A stretch of DNA of 64,000 bases from assembly GCA_963971535.1 (NCBI GenBank), contig OZ020591.1, forward strand, positions 11,909,588-11,973,587, given 5' to 3'. Positions 1 to 9,490 of the stretch are shown piece after piece; within the stretch, counting starts at the first letter, position 1; every line of letters begins with the position of its first letter. This DNA comes from Notolepis coatsorum. Taxonomy: Eukaryota; Chordata; Actinopteri; Aulopiformes; Paralepididae. Made by a program: the position numbers and the translations under genes. The notes under the pieces are model-generated. The model saw only the letters and a program-made list of their open reading frames with translations, had not been told where the DNA came from and did not search any database.

Positions 1-681
1 GTACAACAGGTCAGCAGGAAGGTTCTGTACAACAGGTCAGCAGGAAGGTTCTGTACAACAGGTCAGCAGGAAAGTTCTGTACAACAAGTCAGCAGGAAGG
101 TTCTGTACAACAGGTCAGCAGGAAGGTTCTGTACAACAGGTCAGCAGGAAGGTTCTGTACAACAGGTCAGCAGGAAGGTTCTGTACAACAGGTCAGCAGG
201 AAGGTTCTGTACAACAGGTCAGCAGGAAGGTTCTGTACAACAGGTCAGCAGGAAGGTTCTGTACAACAGGTCAGAGGTCAGCAGGAAGGGAACAGGTTCT
301 GTACAACAGGTCAGAGGTCAGCAGGAAGGGAACAGGTTCTGTACAACAGGTCTGAGGTCAGCAGGAAGGTTCTGTACAACAGGTCAGCAGGAAGGTTCTG
401 TACAACAGGTCAGCAGGAAGGTTCTGTACAACAGGTCAGCAGGAAGGTTCTGTACAACAGGTCAGCAGGAAGGTTCTGTACAACAGGTCAGCAGGAAGGT
501 TCTGTACAACAGGTCAGCAGGAAGGTTCTGTACGACAGGTCAGCAGGAAGGTTCTGTACAACAGGTCAGCAGGAAGGTTCTGTACAACAGGTCAGCAGGA
601 AGGTTCTGTACAACAGGTCAGCAGGAAGGTTCTGTACAACAGGTCAGCAGGAAGGTTCTGTACAACAGGTCAGCAGGAACG
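1..681. repeat. 26-bp minisatellite derived from a LINE 3' UTR
   Basis: About 25 tandem units begin with GTACAACAGGTCAGC and end with AGGAAGGTTCT. Three longer variants at about 263-360 carry an extra AGGTCAG or GGAACAG block. The array starts before the window. Its right end runs without a break into LINE 3'-UTR sequence. The unit matches the single-copy stretch near 54228-54256 (TTCTGTACGACAAGTCATC) of another copy of that LINE, so the array looks like a tandem expansion of that segment. Confidence 0.9.
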
Positions 682-930
682 GAACAACTCATTCAGCTGA
701 GTAACAATGTTTGTCAAACAGAAGCTTTGGTGCTACAGTCTTGAGTGCATAGTAATATAGGCAAGGTAGATTATTTAGTAGCAAAGTGCATAAAAGTTAA
801 ATACAGTACAAAGGACAGAGAATAGCCTGCTTCTTTTCAATGACCCCCCCGGAGTTGGGATAGGAGTGGGTCTGAGGCGGCCAGAAGAAGAGTGTAGGCC
901 GTCTTGAGGGTGTGTAGCTAATTATTTCAC
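682..930 (-). mobile_element. L2-like LINE 3' fragment (C-terminus and 3' UTR)
   Basis: This stretch parallels 54250-54590: the words CAGCTGAGTAACAATGTT, GGTCTGAGGCGGCCAGAAGA and TTGAGGGTGTGTAG recur in the same order. Read on the minus strand, 840-925 gives the decayed RT C-terminus with a LLLAASDPLLS-like string. It is a dead 5'-truncated copy whose 3' UTR became the minisatellite at 1-681. Confidence 0.75.
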
Positions 931-1434
931 ATTTTATTTTCCCTGCAGACTTTCTGTAGAGCTAATTCTTGGTTTCTAGATGGCTGTGTGTTTGTTCTCC
1001 AGTGTTGCAAAAAACACCCTGTGTTCTGTGCGTGAAGAGACAATCTCGTCTGGTTCATTCTAGGCACCAGACCTGATGTGAGGCCATCAGCAAACACGCA
1101 TAGTGGTCTCAACTTGCTCCGTACACGCTCCAGAACTTAATTCATTAATAGACAAATATTACACACTGTCGCTTTAAAGGCTTGATGGGGAAAGACTCAT
1201 TCTTGTACATCGACTGCCAAGAATTCTGGAATAGTTTACCCAAAACTATATTTTTAAATTTTAAAATGTTCACATTCATAAATAAAAACCAGAGAAACAA
1301 TCTACACATCAAAACAGTATGAAGAGAAAACGTTTAGCCTCTTCTGTTACAGTACAGTGTCATCCAGTGCTGCATCATCATCGTCTGGTATTATAGCATC
1401 ACGGTCCGGGCAACATCCAGAGTGGCGAGCCTCC
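931..1434. other. unassigned intergenic sequence
   Basis: I see no supported gene, tandem repeat or recognisable transposon terminus. The 61-codon minus-strand frame here has no recognisable motif. Confidence 0.5.
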
Positions 1435-1438
1435 TTAA

Positions 1439-1579
1439 CCCTTTCACTGCCGCACTACCAAAACGGTTAACCCTTTCACGGTGACAATTCACAGAAGGTT
1501 AACCCTTTCACTGCCACGTCGACCGTCGGTTGTGTGATAGTAAAGGGTTAACCTTCTGTATAGTGTGGCAGTGAAAGGG
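1439..1579. mobile_element. TTAA-flanked palindromic MITE, core deleted
   Basis: TTAA at 1435-1438 and 1580-1583 flank a 141-bp element beginning CCCTTTCACTGCCGCAC and ending GTGTGGCAGTGAAAGGG, so the ends are inverted repeats. TTAA target duplications and CCC-starting termini fit the piggyBac superfamily (established knowledge). It shares internal words (GTCGGTTGTGTGATAGTAAA) with the copies at 55992 and 57354 but lacks most of one arm of the hairpin core. No transposase is present. Confidence 0.75.
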
Positions 1580-1650
1580 TTAAAATCCTTCCTGGAAAGT
1601 TACACTACAAATATGTTGAGAATGGCCCATAAAATCACAGAAGAACCCTC

Positions 1651-3106
1651 ACATGTATTACACACGGAATACCCTCACATAGACTCTTCAGATCACATGT
1701 ATTACACACAGAATACCCTCACATAGACTCTTCAGATCACATGTATTACACACAGAATACCCTCACATAGACTCTTCAGATCACATGTATTACACACGGA
1801 ATACCCTCACATAGACTCTTCAGATCACATGTATTACACACAGCTGCTACCCTCACATAGACTCTTCAGATCACATGTATTACACACGGAATACCCTCAC
1901 ATAGACTCTTCAGATCACATGTGTTACACACAGAATACCCTCACATAGACTCTTCAGATCACATGTGTTACACACAGAATACCCTCACATAGACTCTTCA
2001 GATCACATGTATTACACACAGAATACCCTCACATAGACTCTTCAGATCACATGTATTACACACAGAATACCCTCACATAGACTCTTCAGATCACATGTGT
2101 TACACACAGAATACCCTCACATAGACTCTTCAGATCACATGTATTACACACGGAATACCCTCACATAGACTCTTCAGATCACATGTATTACACACAGAAT
2201 ACCCTCACATAGACTCTTCAGATCACATGTATTACACACAGAATACCCTCACATAGACTCTTCAGATCACATGTGTTACACACAGAATACCCTCACATAG
2301 ACTCTTCAGATCACATGTGTTACACACAGAATACCCTCACATAGACTCTTCAGATCACATGTATTACACACAGAATACCCTCACATAGACTCTTCAGATC
2401 ACATGTATTACACACAGAATACCCTCACATAGACTCTTCAGATCACATGTGTTACACACAGAATACCCTCACATAGACTCTTCAGATCACATGTATTACA
2501 CACGGAATACCCTCACATAGACTCTTCAGATCACATGTATTACACACAGAATACCCTCACATAGACTCTTCAGATCACATGTATTACACACAGAATACCC
2601 TCACATAGACTCTTCAGATCACATGTATTACACACAGAATACCCTCACATAGACTCTTCAGATCACATGTGTTACACACAGAATACCCTCACATAGACTC
2701 TTCAGATCACATGTGTTACACACAGAATACCCTCACATAGACTCTTCAGATCACATGTGTTACACACAGAATACCCTCACATAGACTCTTCAGATCACAT
2801 GTATTACACACAGAATACCCTCACATAGACTCTTCAGATCACATGTATTACACACAGAATACCCTCACATAGACTCTTCAGATCACATGTGTTACACACA
2901 GAATACCCTCACATAGACTCTTCAGATCACATGTATTACACACAGAATACCCTCACATAGACTCTTCAGATCACATGTATTACACACAGAATACCCTCAC
3001 ATAGACTCTTCAGATCACATGTGTTACACACAGAATACACTCACATAGACTCTTCAGATCACATGTGTTACACACAGCTGCTACCCTCACATAGGCGTTT
3101 CAGATC
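1651..3106. repeat. 44-bp minisatellite with 8-unit higher-order structure
   Basis: Thirty-three units, each opening ACATGTRTTACACACRG and closing TAGACTCTTCAGATC. Most differ by A or G in GTRTTAC and by CAGAAT versus CGGAAT. Units 5 and 33 carry CAGCTGCT, which adds 2 bp. The variant order of units 7-14 (1917-2268) is repeated exactly by units 15-22 (2269-2620), so a 352-bp higher-order unit was duplicated. Confidence 0.93.
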
Positions 3107-3504
3107 CCCAAGAGGAGACTGAAAAGATATATATATTTTTTTATTTGTACAGCCTACTTAACAAGCAGGATAGAAATGTGGCCCAACCTACCCAGGACAG
3201 TGAAAGGGCTGTGCAGCAAGACAACATGACCTTGGACCTATGGGACTGTGGCTGGGCCACATCAAATGAATCATGTTGGTTGGGAGGGAAGGTTAATTAC
3301 ATTGTATCTCTGTTGTCTCGTCTGTATGTATGTCTATGTGCTGTAACATGGTTGTCCTATGTGCTTCTTTTTTGTAACACAGTATTGTGTTCCAACACAA
3401 AACCAATTTCTGTATCAAAAGACAATAAAAAGAACTATAATATCTTATATAAAAAAAGATTTACCACCTACCTGCCACAGCCCACCCAACCCAACCAATT
3501 ATAC
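3107..3504. other. unassigned; retroelement 3'-end-like sequence
   Basis: It contains AATAAA near 3424 followed by an A/T-rich run, which suggests the 3' end of a retrotransposon or old retrocopy. The 122-codon frame at 3145-3513 shows no recognisable domain and I do not call it a gene. Confidence 0.4.
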
Positions 3505-3621
3505 TATGAATGAATGAATGAATGAATGAATGAATGAATGAATGAATGAATGAATGAATGAAAACTTTATTTAACAGATTGCAGAATGGGTACAATACAG
3601 TATGGCTCAATACACACAATT

Positions 3622-4406
3622 ACTGCGTTGTGTATTAAATGCTGATGCCCCGAGGGAGAGTCGAACTGGGGTCTCCCGCTCCGCGGGCGACGACATAGAC
3701 TGCTGCACTAAGAAGTGAATCCACTGCTAAGTACCGTACCTATATGCGTCTATTAACCCTGTTATGAGGAAGTGAGTTTAACTCACAGCCCGCTTACTGC
3801 CACAGTCACCTGTCAACACCCCTGTTTCTGTGACTGTGGATATCCTCACGGACCTCCGTTACACCAGCGCGGACTCTCATTGGCGAGGTGTAACGTCTGT
3901 CCTTGCTGTGCCGGCGCCCTGACCGACCTGTAGGAGTCGCTGTTTACAACGACCAGATTACTTACTACCCATCGACTCCCCGGGAGCATGTCTATGTTCC
4001 CCGGGTCCTATGTTCCCCGGGTTCTATGTTCCCCGCTTTGATTGATTGATAGATTGAAAATTTTAGACCACCAGCCCTGATTCCAAACTCTAACCTTAAC
4101 CAGTTCGAACGAGGGCCTAAGCTTAACCGTTCGAAACAAGGCGGACATTAATAATTAATAAAATAATAAAAAATTATAACATTTTCAATCTATTAATCAA
4201 TCAAAGCGGGGAACATAGAACCCGGGGAACATAGGACCCGGGGAACATAGGGATGATCCCGACTCCCCTCCCGCTGACTCTGCCAAATTGAGTCAGTATG
4301 ATGGCCGGTCCAAGCCGGAGGCAACGCCGACAGCCGGATTCGATACCGGTGGTGTCTCTCGCGTTGGTGGCGAGCGCTTAGACCGCTGCGCCACCCAGCC
4401 GCCTCC
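3622..4406 (-). mobile_element. tRNA-derived SINE complex, interrupted by a MITE
   Basis: The target duplication AATACACACAATT occurs at 3609-3621 and 4407-4419. The minus strand starts with CGGCTGGGTGGCGCAGCGG (pol III A-box region) and has a decayed B box (GGTATCGAATCC) near 4338-4349. The middle body (GAGTCCGCGCTGG, CGACTCCTACAGGTC) matches the copies at 6444 and 19181. The distal part, 3634-3720, holds a second tRNA-like head with CAGTTCGACTCTC, so this copy may be a fusion of two SINEs. The element at 3982-4260 interrupts it. Confidence 0.75.
3982..4260. mobile_element. fold-back MITE inside the SINE, 8-bp target duplication
   Basis: GACTCCCC flanks it on both sides (3974-3981 and 4261-4268). 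The ends are imperfect inverted repeats (GGGAGCATGTCTATGTTCC against GGGATCATCCCTATGTTCC on the other strand). Each arm has three tandem copies of TATGTTCCCCGGGT-like sequence and then GATTGATTGATAGATTG. The 279 bp could fold into a long hairpin. Eight-bp duplications occur with hAT and Merlin elements; the termini do not let me choose. No coding capacity. Confidence 0.75.
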
Positions 4407-4500
4407 AATACACACAATTGTTTGCAGACCAGAGAAAGACTTTCGTCTTGTTTACATCAGGGTCCCCCATTTTCAATTCATAGTGGAATTGAAACTACAT

Positions 4501-5161
4501 TGAACTACATTACCCATAAGGCTACACGGCGGCAAGGCTGACGAATCGAATATGGATGAGTCGTTCTCTCCTCCTCTCTCTCTCTCTCTCTCTCTCTGAA
4601 CCATCCTCACAGCAGCAGCAGCAGCAGCAGCCGACCGTTAGCTCGCCAACCCGCCGACAACAAGACAACTATATGATCGGAGGAAATAAATCGCGGTTTT
4701 GATATAATCGGAAACACAATGAAACATCCGAGTTCCTGTTGTTGTTGATGAGGAAAATGACTTTGCTGTATCCTCCTCCTGCCACTGCCAACCCATCTCC
4801 TCGGAGAAGACGTGTCTCCCCCCCGCCTCGAGAGAACAAGTCACCCCTTTCACTCGGAGGACCTCGGTAGCTAGAAGCTAGAAGGATACTAGCTACAGCT
4901 GTTTGCTGCTGCTGTTGTTGTTGTTGTTGTTGTTGTTGGGAGGGGGATGTTGGGGGACAAAGACTTTGGATGTCGTCGGGCAACCGCTGCTGCTCCTGGG
5001 GAACTGTGTTGTTACTGGAACTGAGGGCTGATTGTTGTGACACCGAACAGGAGACCTGCTGCCGAGTGATCTGAGGAGGAGGAGGAGGAAGAGGAGGAGG
5101 AGGAGGAGGAGGTGTGGAGGCGAGAGAGACGGCGTCACAGAGAGGAGAGGCCCGCAGAGTG
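4501..5161 (+). promoter_or_regulatory. desi2: desi2 promoter and 5' UTR region (approximate)
   Basis: Non-repeat, CpG-containing sequence between the LINE end and the desi2 start codon. It holds short tracts: (TC)n at about 4567-4598, (AGC)n at 4611-4631, (TTG)n at about 4911-4937 and GGA-rich runs at 5073-5112. ACTACATTACCCATAAGGC at 4504-4522 resembles the ACTACAATTCCCA element bound by ZNF143/STAF (established knowledge; the match is inexact). I see no TATA box and the transcription start cannot be placed. Several upstream ATGs exist. Confidence 0.5.
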
Positions 5162-5200
5162 ATGGCAAACGAGCCGATCATCTTAAACGTCTATGATATG
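5162..5200 (+). CDS. desi2: desi2 coding exon 1 (desumoylating isopeptidase 2)
   Basis: This exon encodes MANEPIILNVYDM and ends at a GTGAGT donor (5201), phase 0. The peptide joins in frame to exon 2 at 51884 and exon 3 at 59497, giving the N-terminus of DESI2 (PPPDE1), a cytoplasmic PPPDE-fold cysteine isopeptidase of the SUMO/ubiquitin system. The start is supported by purine at -3, G at +4 and by the NVYDM string close to the initiator, as in vertebrate DESI2. It is one residue shorter than the human N-terminus as I recall it. The protein probably continues to about 190 residues, of which some 69 lie in this window. The neighbouring intron is unusually long, about 46.7 kb, and almost entirely repeats. 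Confidence 0.93.
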
Positions 5201-5262
5201 GTGAGTTGTTGTTTCCTGGATGATGATGGCTGATGTGGGACTCCTGTTTTCTCTCTTGGTGC

Positions 5263-5327
5263 TACCTCTCTCTCTCCCCCTCTCTCTCCCTCTCCCCCTC
5301 TCCCTCTCCCTCTCTCTCTCTCTCTTA

Positions 5328-5404
<77 letters not shown>
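5263..5404. repeat. (TC)n then (CA)n microsatellites, start of intron 1
   Basis: Imperfect TC/CCCTCT tract, followed by about 36 CA units from 5333. Frames read through here in several phases are artefacts. Confidence 0.95.
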
Positions 5405-5406
<2 letters not shown>

Positions 5407-5544
5407 TATTTGTAAATCTGGTATGTCATAAATGTATAGATGTAGCAGTACTGTCTACCTGTATGTCATATTATGTCAAGATGGATTGAAAATGGAGGAC
5501 CCTGATGTAAACAAGACGAAAGTCTTTCTCTGGTCTGCATCCCC

Positions 5545-6424
5545 ACATTGAGTGCCAGCGACGTCATATCTCGTTTTATTACCCCCCCCCCCCCCCCCAC
5601 TGAGTGCAGACGATGATTATTATCGTTTTATTTTTTTATTAGCGATCTGAATTCATATTTCATCAACCGAGTCTCCCGTTGGTACACCAGCCCTTACGGG
5701 AGCTCAGATTGGGAAAAAGCGCCCCCTATCGTCTATCCCTGTGTAACTGCAGGTCAGTCGCTTAGACTGACCTGGGATCTGTAGATCCGTAGAGGTGGAG
5801 CCAACTGGCTCCTTGTGCTGGCGAGCAGTCTGCTCAAGAGGGATCTGATCACGGGACGGAAATCAGCCTGGAATATATATTTACAGCAGCCAATAATCAA
5901 TCAATAAGCGTGATCGATATTTGGAATGGCGATCAGAATTGGAATAATCTTTTTGGAGAACATCTGATCTAAGGTAAGGAGTCTGTTACCAGTCTTGGGG
6001 TAATCGGAGCTGTATTCGCTGAGATAACAGCGTGTCCCCTATGTGTGATGTGGCTGTTTGGCTGTGATCGCTGATGAGGAAATAAGAGAATCAATTTTCA
6101 GCTCGCGTCTAAAATTCATAAATAGGCCGAAAAATGACAGTTTTTGTGTATTCTAGAATATTCCAGTAAATGTCTTTTATCACGGAATCTTTATATTGTC
6201 CTTGAAAACGAGGGCTTTTCAAAATGCTATAAAACGAAAATGAACCGATAAAAAAACAATCCGTTTCAACAATGTTGACTGCAAACGAGTCATTGATAAG
6301 CGACGGGCAGATTAGACACATAGCCATAATATAAAACATAGATTAGGCGTTTTTAATGCTAACATTGAAGTGGGTCGCGGCATTCAAGGAGGTTCCGGGG
6401 CACCGAGCTCCGGCACGGAAAGTG
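5545..6424 (-). mobile_element. piggyBac-like non-autonomous element (TTAA site)
   Basis: It sits between LINE sequence ending CCCC (5544) and TTAA (6425-6428), where the LINE is normally continuous. Its right end GGAAAGTG is followed by TTAA. Its left end CATTGAGTGCCAGC lacks TTAACACT, so a few bases have been lost. The interior (about 5900-6340) matches the reverse complement of 33855-34345 in the TTAA-bounded element at 33756. No transposase frame is present. The piggyBac assignment rests on TTAA plus a CACTTTGAGTGCC-like terminus. Confidence 0.7.
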
Positions 6425-6443
6425 TTAACAATTGTGTGTATTG

Positions 6444-6925
6444 GAGGCGGCTGGGTGGCGCAGCGGACATTGCACTCGTCACCAACGCAAGAGACACCGG
6501 GTTCGACTCCGGCTGTCGGCGTTGCCTCCGGCTTGGGCCGGTTGTCACTGGCTCAATTGGCAGAGTCAGCAGGTGGAAGTCGATGGGTGGTAATCTGGAC
6601 GTTGTGGACAGCGACTCCTACAGGTCGGTTGGGGGACGCCTGCCTGCACAGCAGAGACTGGAGATGGCGGGGGCAGCATGAGCCTCCCACACGTTACACC
6701 TCGCCAATGAGAGTCCGCGCTGGCAGGTGAAAAGATGTGACAGGCTGCCTCCTCGTGTATCGGAGGGGACACGTGATGCAAGGCTTCTATCCTCCCTACA
6801 ACCGACCAGTGGGGGGCATATGCGAGCAACGTTCAAGACAGGGGAGGGGAGAATTGGAAACACGAAATTGGGATGGGAGAAAAAATAGAAAATAAGGAGA
6901 AAAAGTGGATCCAAAAAAAGAAATG
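6444..6925 (+). mobile_element. tRNA-derived SINE, full-length copy
   Basis: TGTGTGTATTG is duplicated at 6433-6443 and 6926-6936. The head has CGGCTGGGTGGCGCAGCGG (A-box region) and GGGTTCGACTCCGG (B box, near 6501). A body of about 400 bp follows (GAGAGTCCGCGCTGGCAGG) and an A-rich tail. This is the best reference copy of the SINE family in the window. It is inserted into the LINE 3' end 20 bp from the TTAA element. Confidence 0.88.
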
Positions 6926-7170
6926 TGTGTGTATTGAGCTGTACTGTATTGTACCCATTCTGCAATCTGGTAATAACATTTTCAATCAATCAAACACACA
7001 CACTTTTTGACATACTACACAAAAAACAACAGTCGAGCGCACTGAATGTTTCTGCAGCGGACTCATAACACATGACTCATAACATAACACATAACCAACT
7101 CGACGCTAAACCAAGAATGACCGAATTTGAGTTGTCATAACTTCTTTCACCATTTCCTCTCGTTCTGCAG

Positions 7171-7370
7171 CAGGATTGATTGAAAACTTTATTAACAGAT
7201 TGCAGAATGGGTACAATACAGTATGGCTCAATACACACAATTGTTAAGGGGATGCAGACCAGAGAAAGTTTTTCGTCTCGTTTACATCAGGGTCCCCCTT
7301 TTCTATTCATAATGACATTTATGACATACACGACATACAGATATACAGATATATATATCATGACATTTAA
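7171..7370 (-). mobile_element. L2-like LINE 3' end fragment
   Basis: Starts with the GATTGATTGAAAACTTTATT tail and holds the conserved TTGCAGAATGGGTACAATAC block and CAATTGTTAAGGGGATGCAG, uninterrupted. It stops in an AT-rich and poly-G stretch at about 7370. Confidence 0.85.
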
Positions 7371-8450
7371 GGGGGGGGGCTCAAACCTAACCTAGTATAC
7401 ACACACCATGGCCTATATATCCCACAGCCAGTTCTGGAAACATAATTTGGTACTAAAGAATGTGGCACTGTCAATAGAAAGACACAAAGTACATAATTGA
7501 TTCACATATTGATGCAACAGATCTTCATGACCAAAGGTGAGGTTAGAAAAATATCTCTTGATTTTTTTGCCATTCTGGCCATTCAGAAAGTCATACAATT
7601 AGGTTAATTGAAATTCTTTTTTTTACATCATTGTGTCTCCTCCTGTAGTGTGAAAAAACATGCATTCTCATAAATATTACGATCAAATCTATTTTGTACT
7701 TCAAAATATAGACCTTGATGATACATTTGAAATTGGTTTGGTTATTATCATGTTATTTAAATTTTTTCATGGTGAGGTTGACATTTGTGATGTCACAGTA
7801 TGATGTCATAATCAAACATTCTAGAACATTTGTGATGTCACAGTAACATTACTTCCGGTCCACTTCCTGTTTGAGTGCAAAACCGGAAGTAACATTTCCT
7901 GGCATTTTTTCAGACTACAACATGAATCCAGACTGGTTTGACCCTCAAAATGGTCCACGAAGTCAAACACATGTGGGTAAAGCCCTATTTTTGATAGTGT
8001 TTTTTGTCTATTTCAGATGTGTGACATCCATAACGCAAAAATGTAACATCCATAACAGCACTTTTTTGTGATTCATTCCTTGAGAGGAAATGCCAGGTTT
8101 TCCTGAATGTGCTTTTTGGGTACCTCAAACCCTTCCCTACAAAGTGATAGTAAACATGTTATTCTTTGAAAAAGATATTCATAGAGTTTTCATCATGTGT
8201 TCAGTGAGTCCGAAAAGCTTGTCCATTTCCGTAACATCCATAACGCTGTGTATTTTGTCACCTATCTCAAAATCCAAAAGGTAAAATTATTTTTTACTGC
8301 AGGCTCATCTTTATCTCAATAAGTGTAACTAAAATGTGTAAATTATACTTCCAATTCAAATCGATGCCTTGTCAATGTTAAGTTAAGTTTCCAATTTTCT
8401 CTCTGAATGTAACATCCATAACGCTGGAATTGCCCTGCCGCTTTTCGACT
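7371..8450. other. unassigned AT-rich intron sequence with recurring phrases
   Basis: The phrase AACATCCATAACG recurs exactly or nearly so at about 8027, 8044, 8234 and 8411, and ACATTTGTGATGTCACAGTA occurs at about 7782 and 7827. This suggests an old mobile element or local duplication. No transposon ends were identified. Confidence 0.4.
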
Positions 8451-9297
8451 CAACTCACTTTTGGTACCTGGTACTTCGTTCGTTTTCCACTGCAGGTAGT
8501 TATGGAATTGTCGATTCAATCATAATCATCATGTAACAACTCAAATATCCTCAGATGGGGGTCCCTTCTGCTTTGCGTACGTACACACTGCAGTCTTGGT
8601 TCGCTCCCAGCCGGGCACAATTGAGGAGAGCAACTCTCTATAGTCTATATATTTCTGAATTAACCAAAACAGTTACACAGGACATTTATCGCTGTACCTC
8701 TGGAAGTAATGTACCTACTGTAGCTAAACCTACACGATGGGTTAGATACAGGCGGGATTTTGGATACTTTTCCTACACTAAAAACATTATGGCCATGCCG
8801 TGCGCCAACCACATAGATTACAGACAGATAGACAAAACATATAACGAACAATGTAAAATATAATATGCATATATACTTGATCGCTATAGCCCCCTGAGAA
8901 TTGAATCACTCCTTAACCAGTTAAAACACTGTAACTCAGAATGCACTCACTTCTTCACTAGTCACCGCAGTAGGATCTAACTTCCAAAGGCGTGGTACAG
9001 ATATCATATTACCACGGCGTGTCTGATGGAAGAGCAGTGGGAAAAGTCACATGGAGTTGTCATGGCCTTCACATCGTGGGAACGTCTACATTATCATCTT
9101 ATGTGGAACGGAGTTGATGTCGATCAGCATATACTATACTGTGGCTTTGTGTTCTAGGGGTAGCTGTGAAATGGATTTGTTTTTTAGCTCTAGACTTTAT
9201 GCTTAACCCATTGGTCATGCAGCACTGCTGTTTTAAATGGATTGCTATACTTTAGTTACTCGCGAGCACTGGGTTTCTAGGTGTTTACATGGTAGTT
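8451..9297. other. unassigned; possible decayed DNA transposon
   Basis: The stretch GGTACCTGGTACTTCGTTCG with TTTTCCACTGCAGGTAG near 8465-8500 resembles terminal sequence of fish DNA transposons, but I found no matching right end or target duplication. The 102-codon frame at 8555-8863 has no motif I recognise. Confidence 0.3.
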
Positions 9298-9490
9298 TCA
9301 AGTTCAAGTTTGTTTATTAAATATCACAATAAAATACACGTACTTTACGGTGAAATGCTTTACATACAGTTAAAAAAAGTAAGAAAGTAAGTAAAAAAAT
9401 TAAAAAAGTAAAGATACAATATACATACTGTATATAATCTAAAGTAGTAAAAATAAACCATGAGGTTGACCCGTAATTCATTATAGTTCA
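9298..9490 (-). mobile_element. retroelement 3' end fragment
   Basis: TTCAAGTTTGTTTATTAAAT with ATCACAATAAAATACACGTA recurs at 32118-32180. The repeated TCAAGT and the TTTATTAAA motif look like the reverse-strand tail of a non-LTR element. The family was not resolved. Confidence 0.5.

Larger units (their letters stand above)
3505..4500 (-). mobile_element. L2-like LINE 3' end, (ATGA)n tail, split by a SINE
   Basis: Reverse-strand 3' terminus of the LINE family also seen at 5405, 7171, 20680 and 38541. It has the (ATGA)n tail at 3505-3562, GCAGAATGGGTACAATACAG at 3582-3601, then GACTTTCGTCTTGTTTACATC at the far side. The SINE complex 3622-4406 sits inside it between duplicated AATACACACAATT. 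An AAGGGGAT-like stretch found in other copies is missing after the insertion. Confidence 0.8.
5405..6985 (+). mobile_element. L2-like LINE 3' end, split by a TTAA element and a SINE
   Basis: The sense 3' UTR runs from CTGGTATGTCATAAATGTAT through CTGATGTAAACAAGACGAAAG (to 5544), resumes at 6425 with TTAACAATTGTGTGTATTG, and finishes at 6926-6985 with TACCCATTCTGCAATCTG and a short ATCAATCAA tail. The intact order is visible at 38790-39030. The TTAA at 6425 is the natural LINE sequence (CCCCTTAACAATTG at 38936-38949) used as target by the element at 5545. Confidence 0.85.

Noticed and set aside
3145-3513. 122-codon frame as a gene
   Set aside because: No recognised domain, no splice context, and the end merges into an AATAAA/A-rich retroelement-like tail.
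8555-8863. 102-codon frame as a gene
   Set aside because: Short, no motif, within probable decayed transposon sequence in a desi2 intron.
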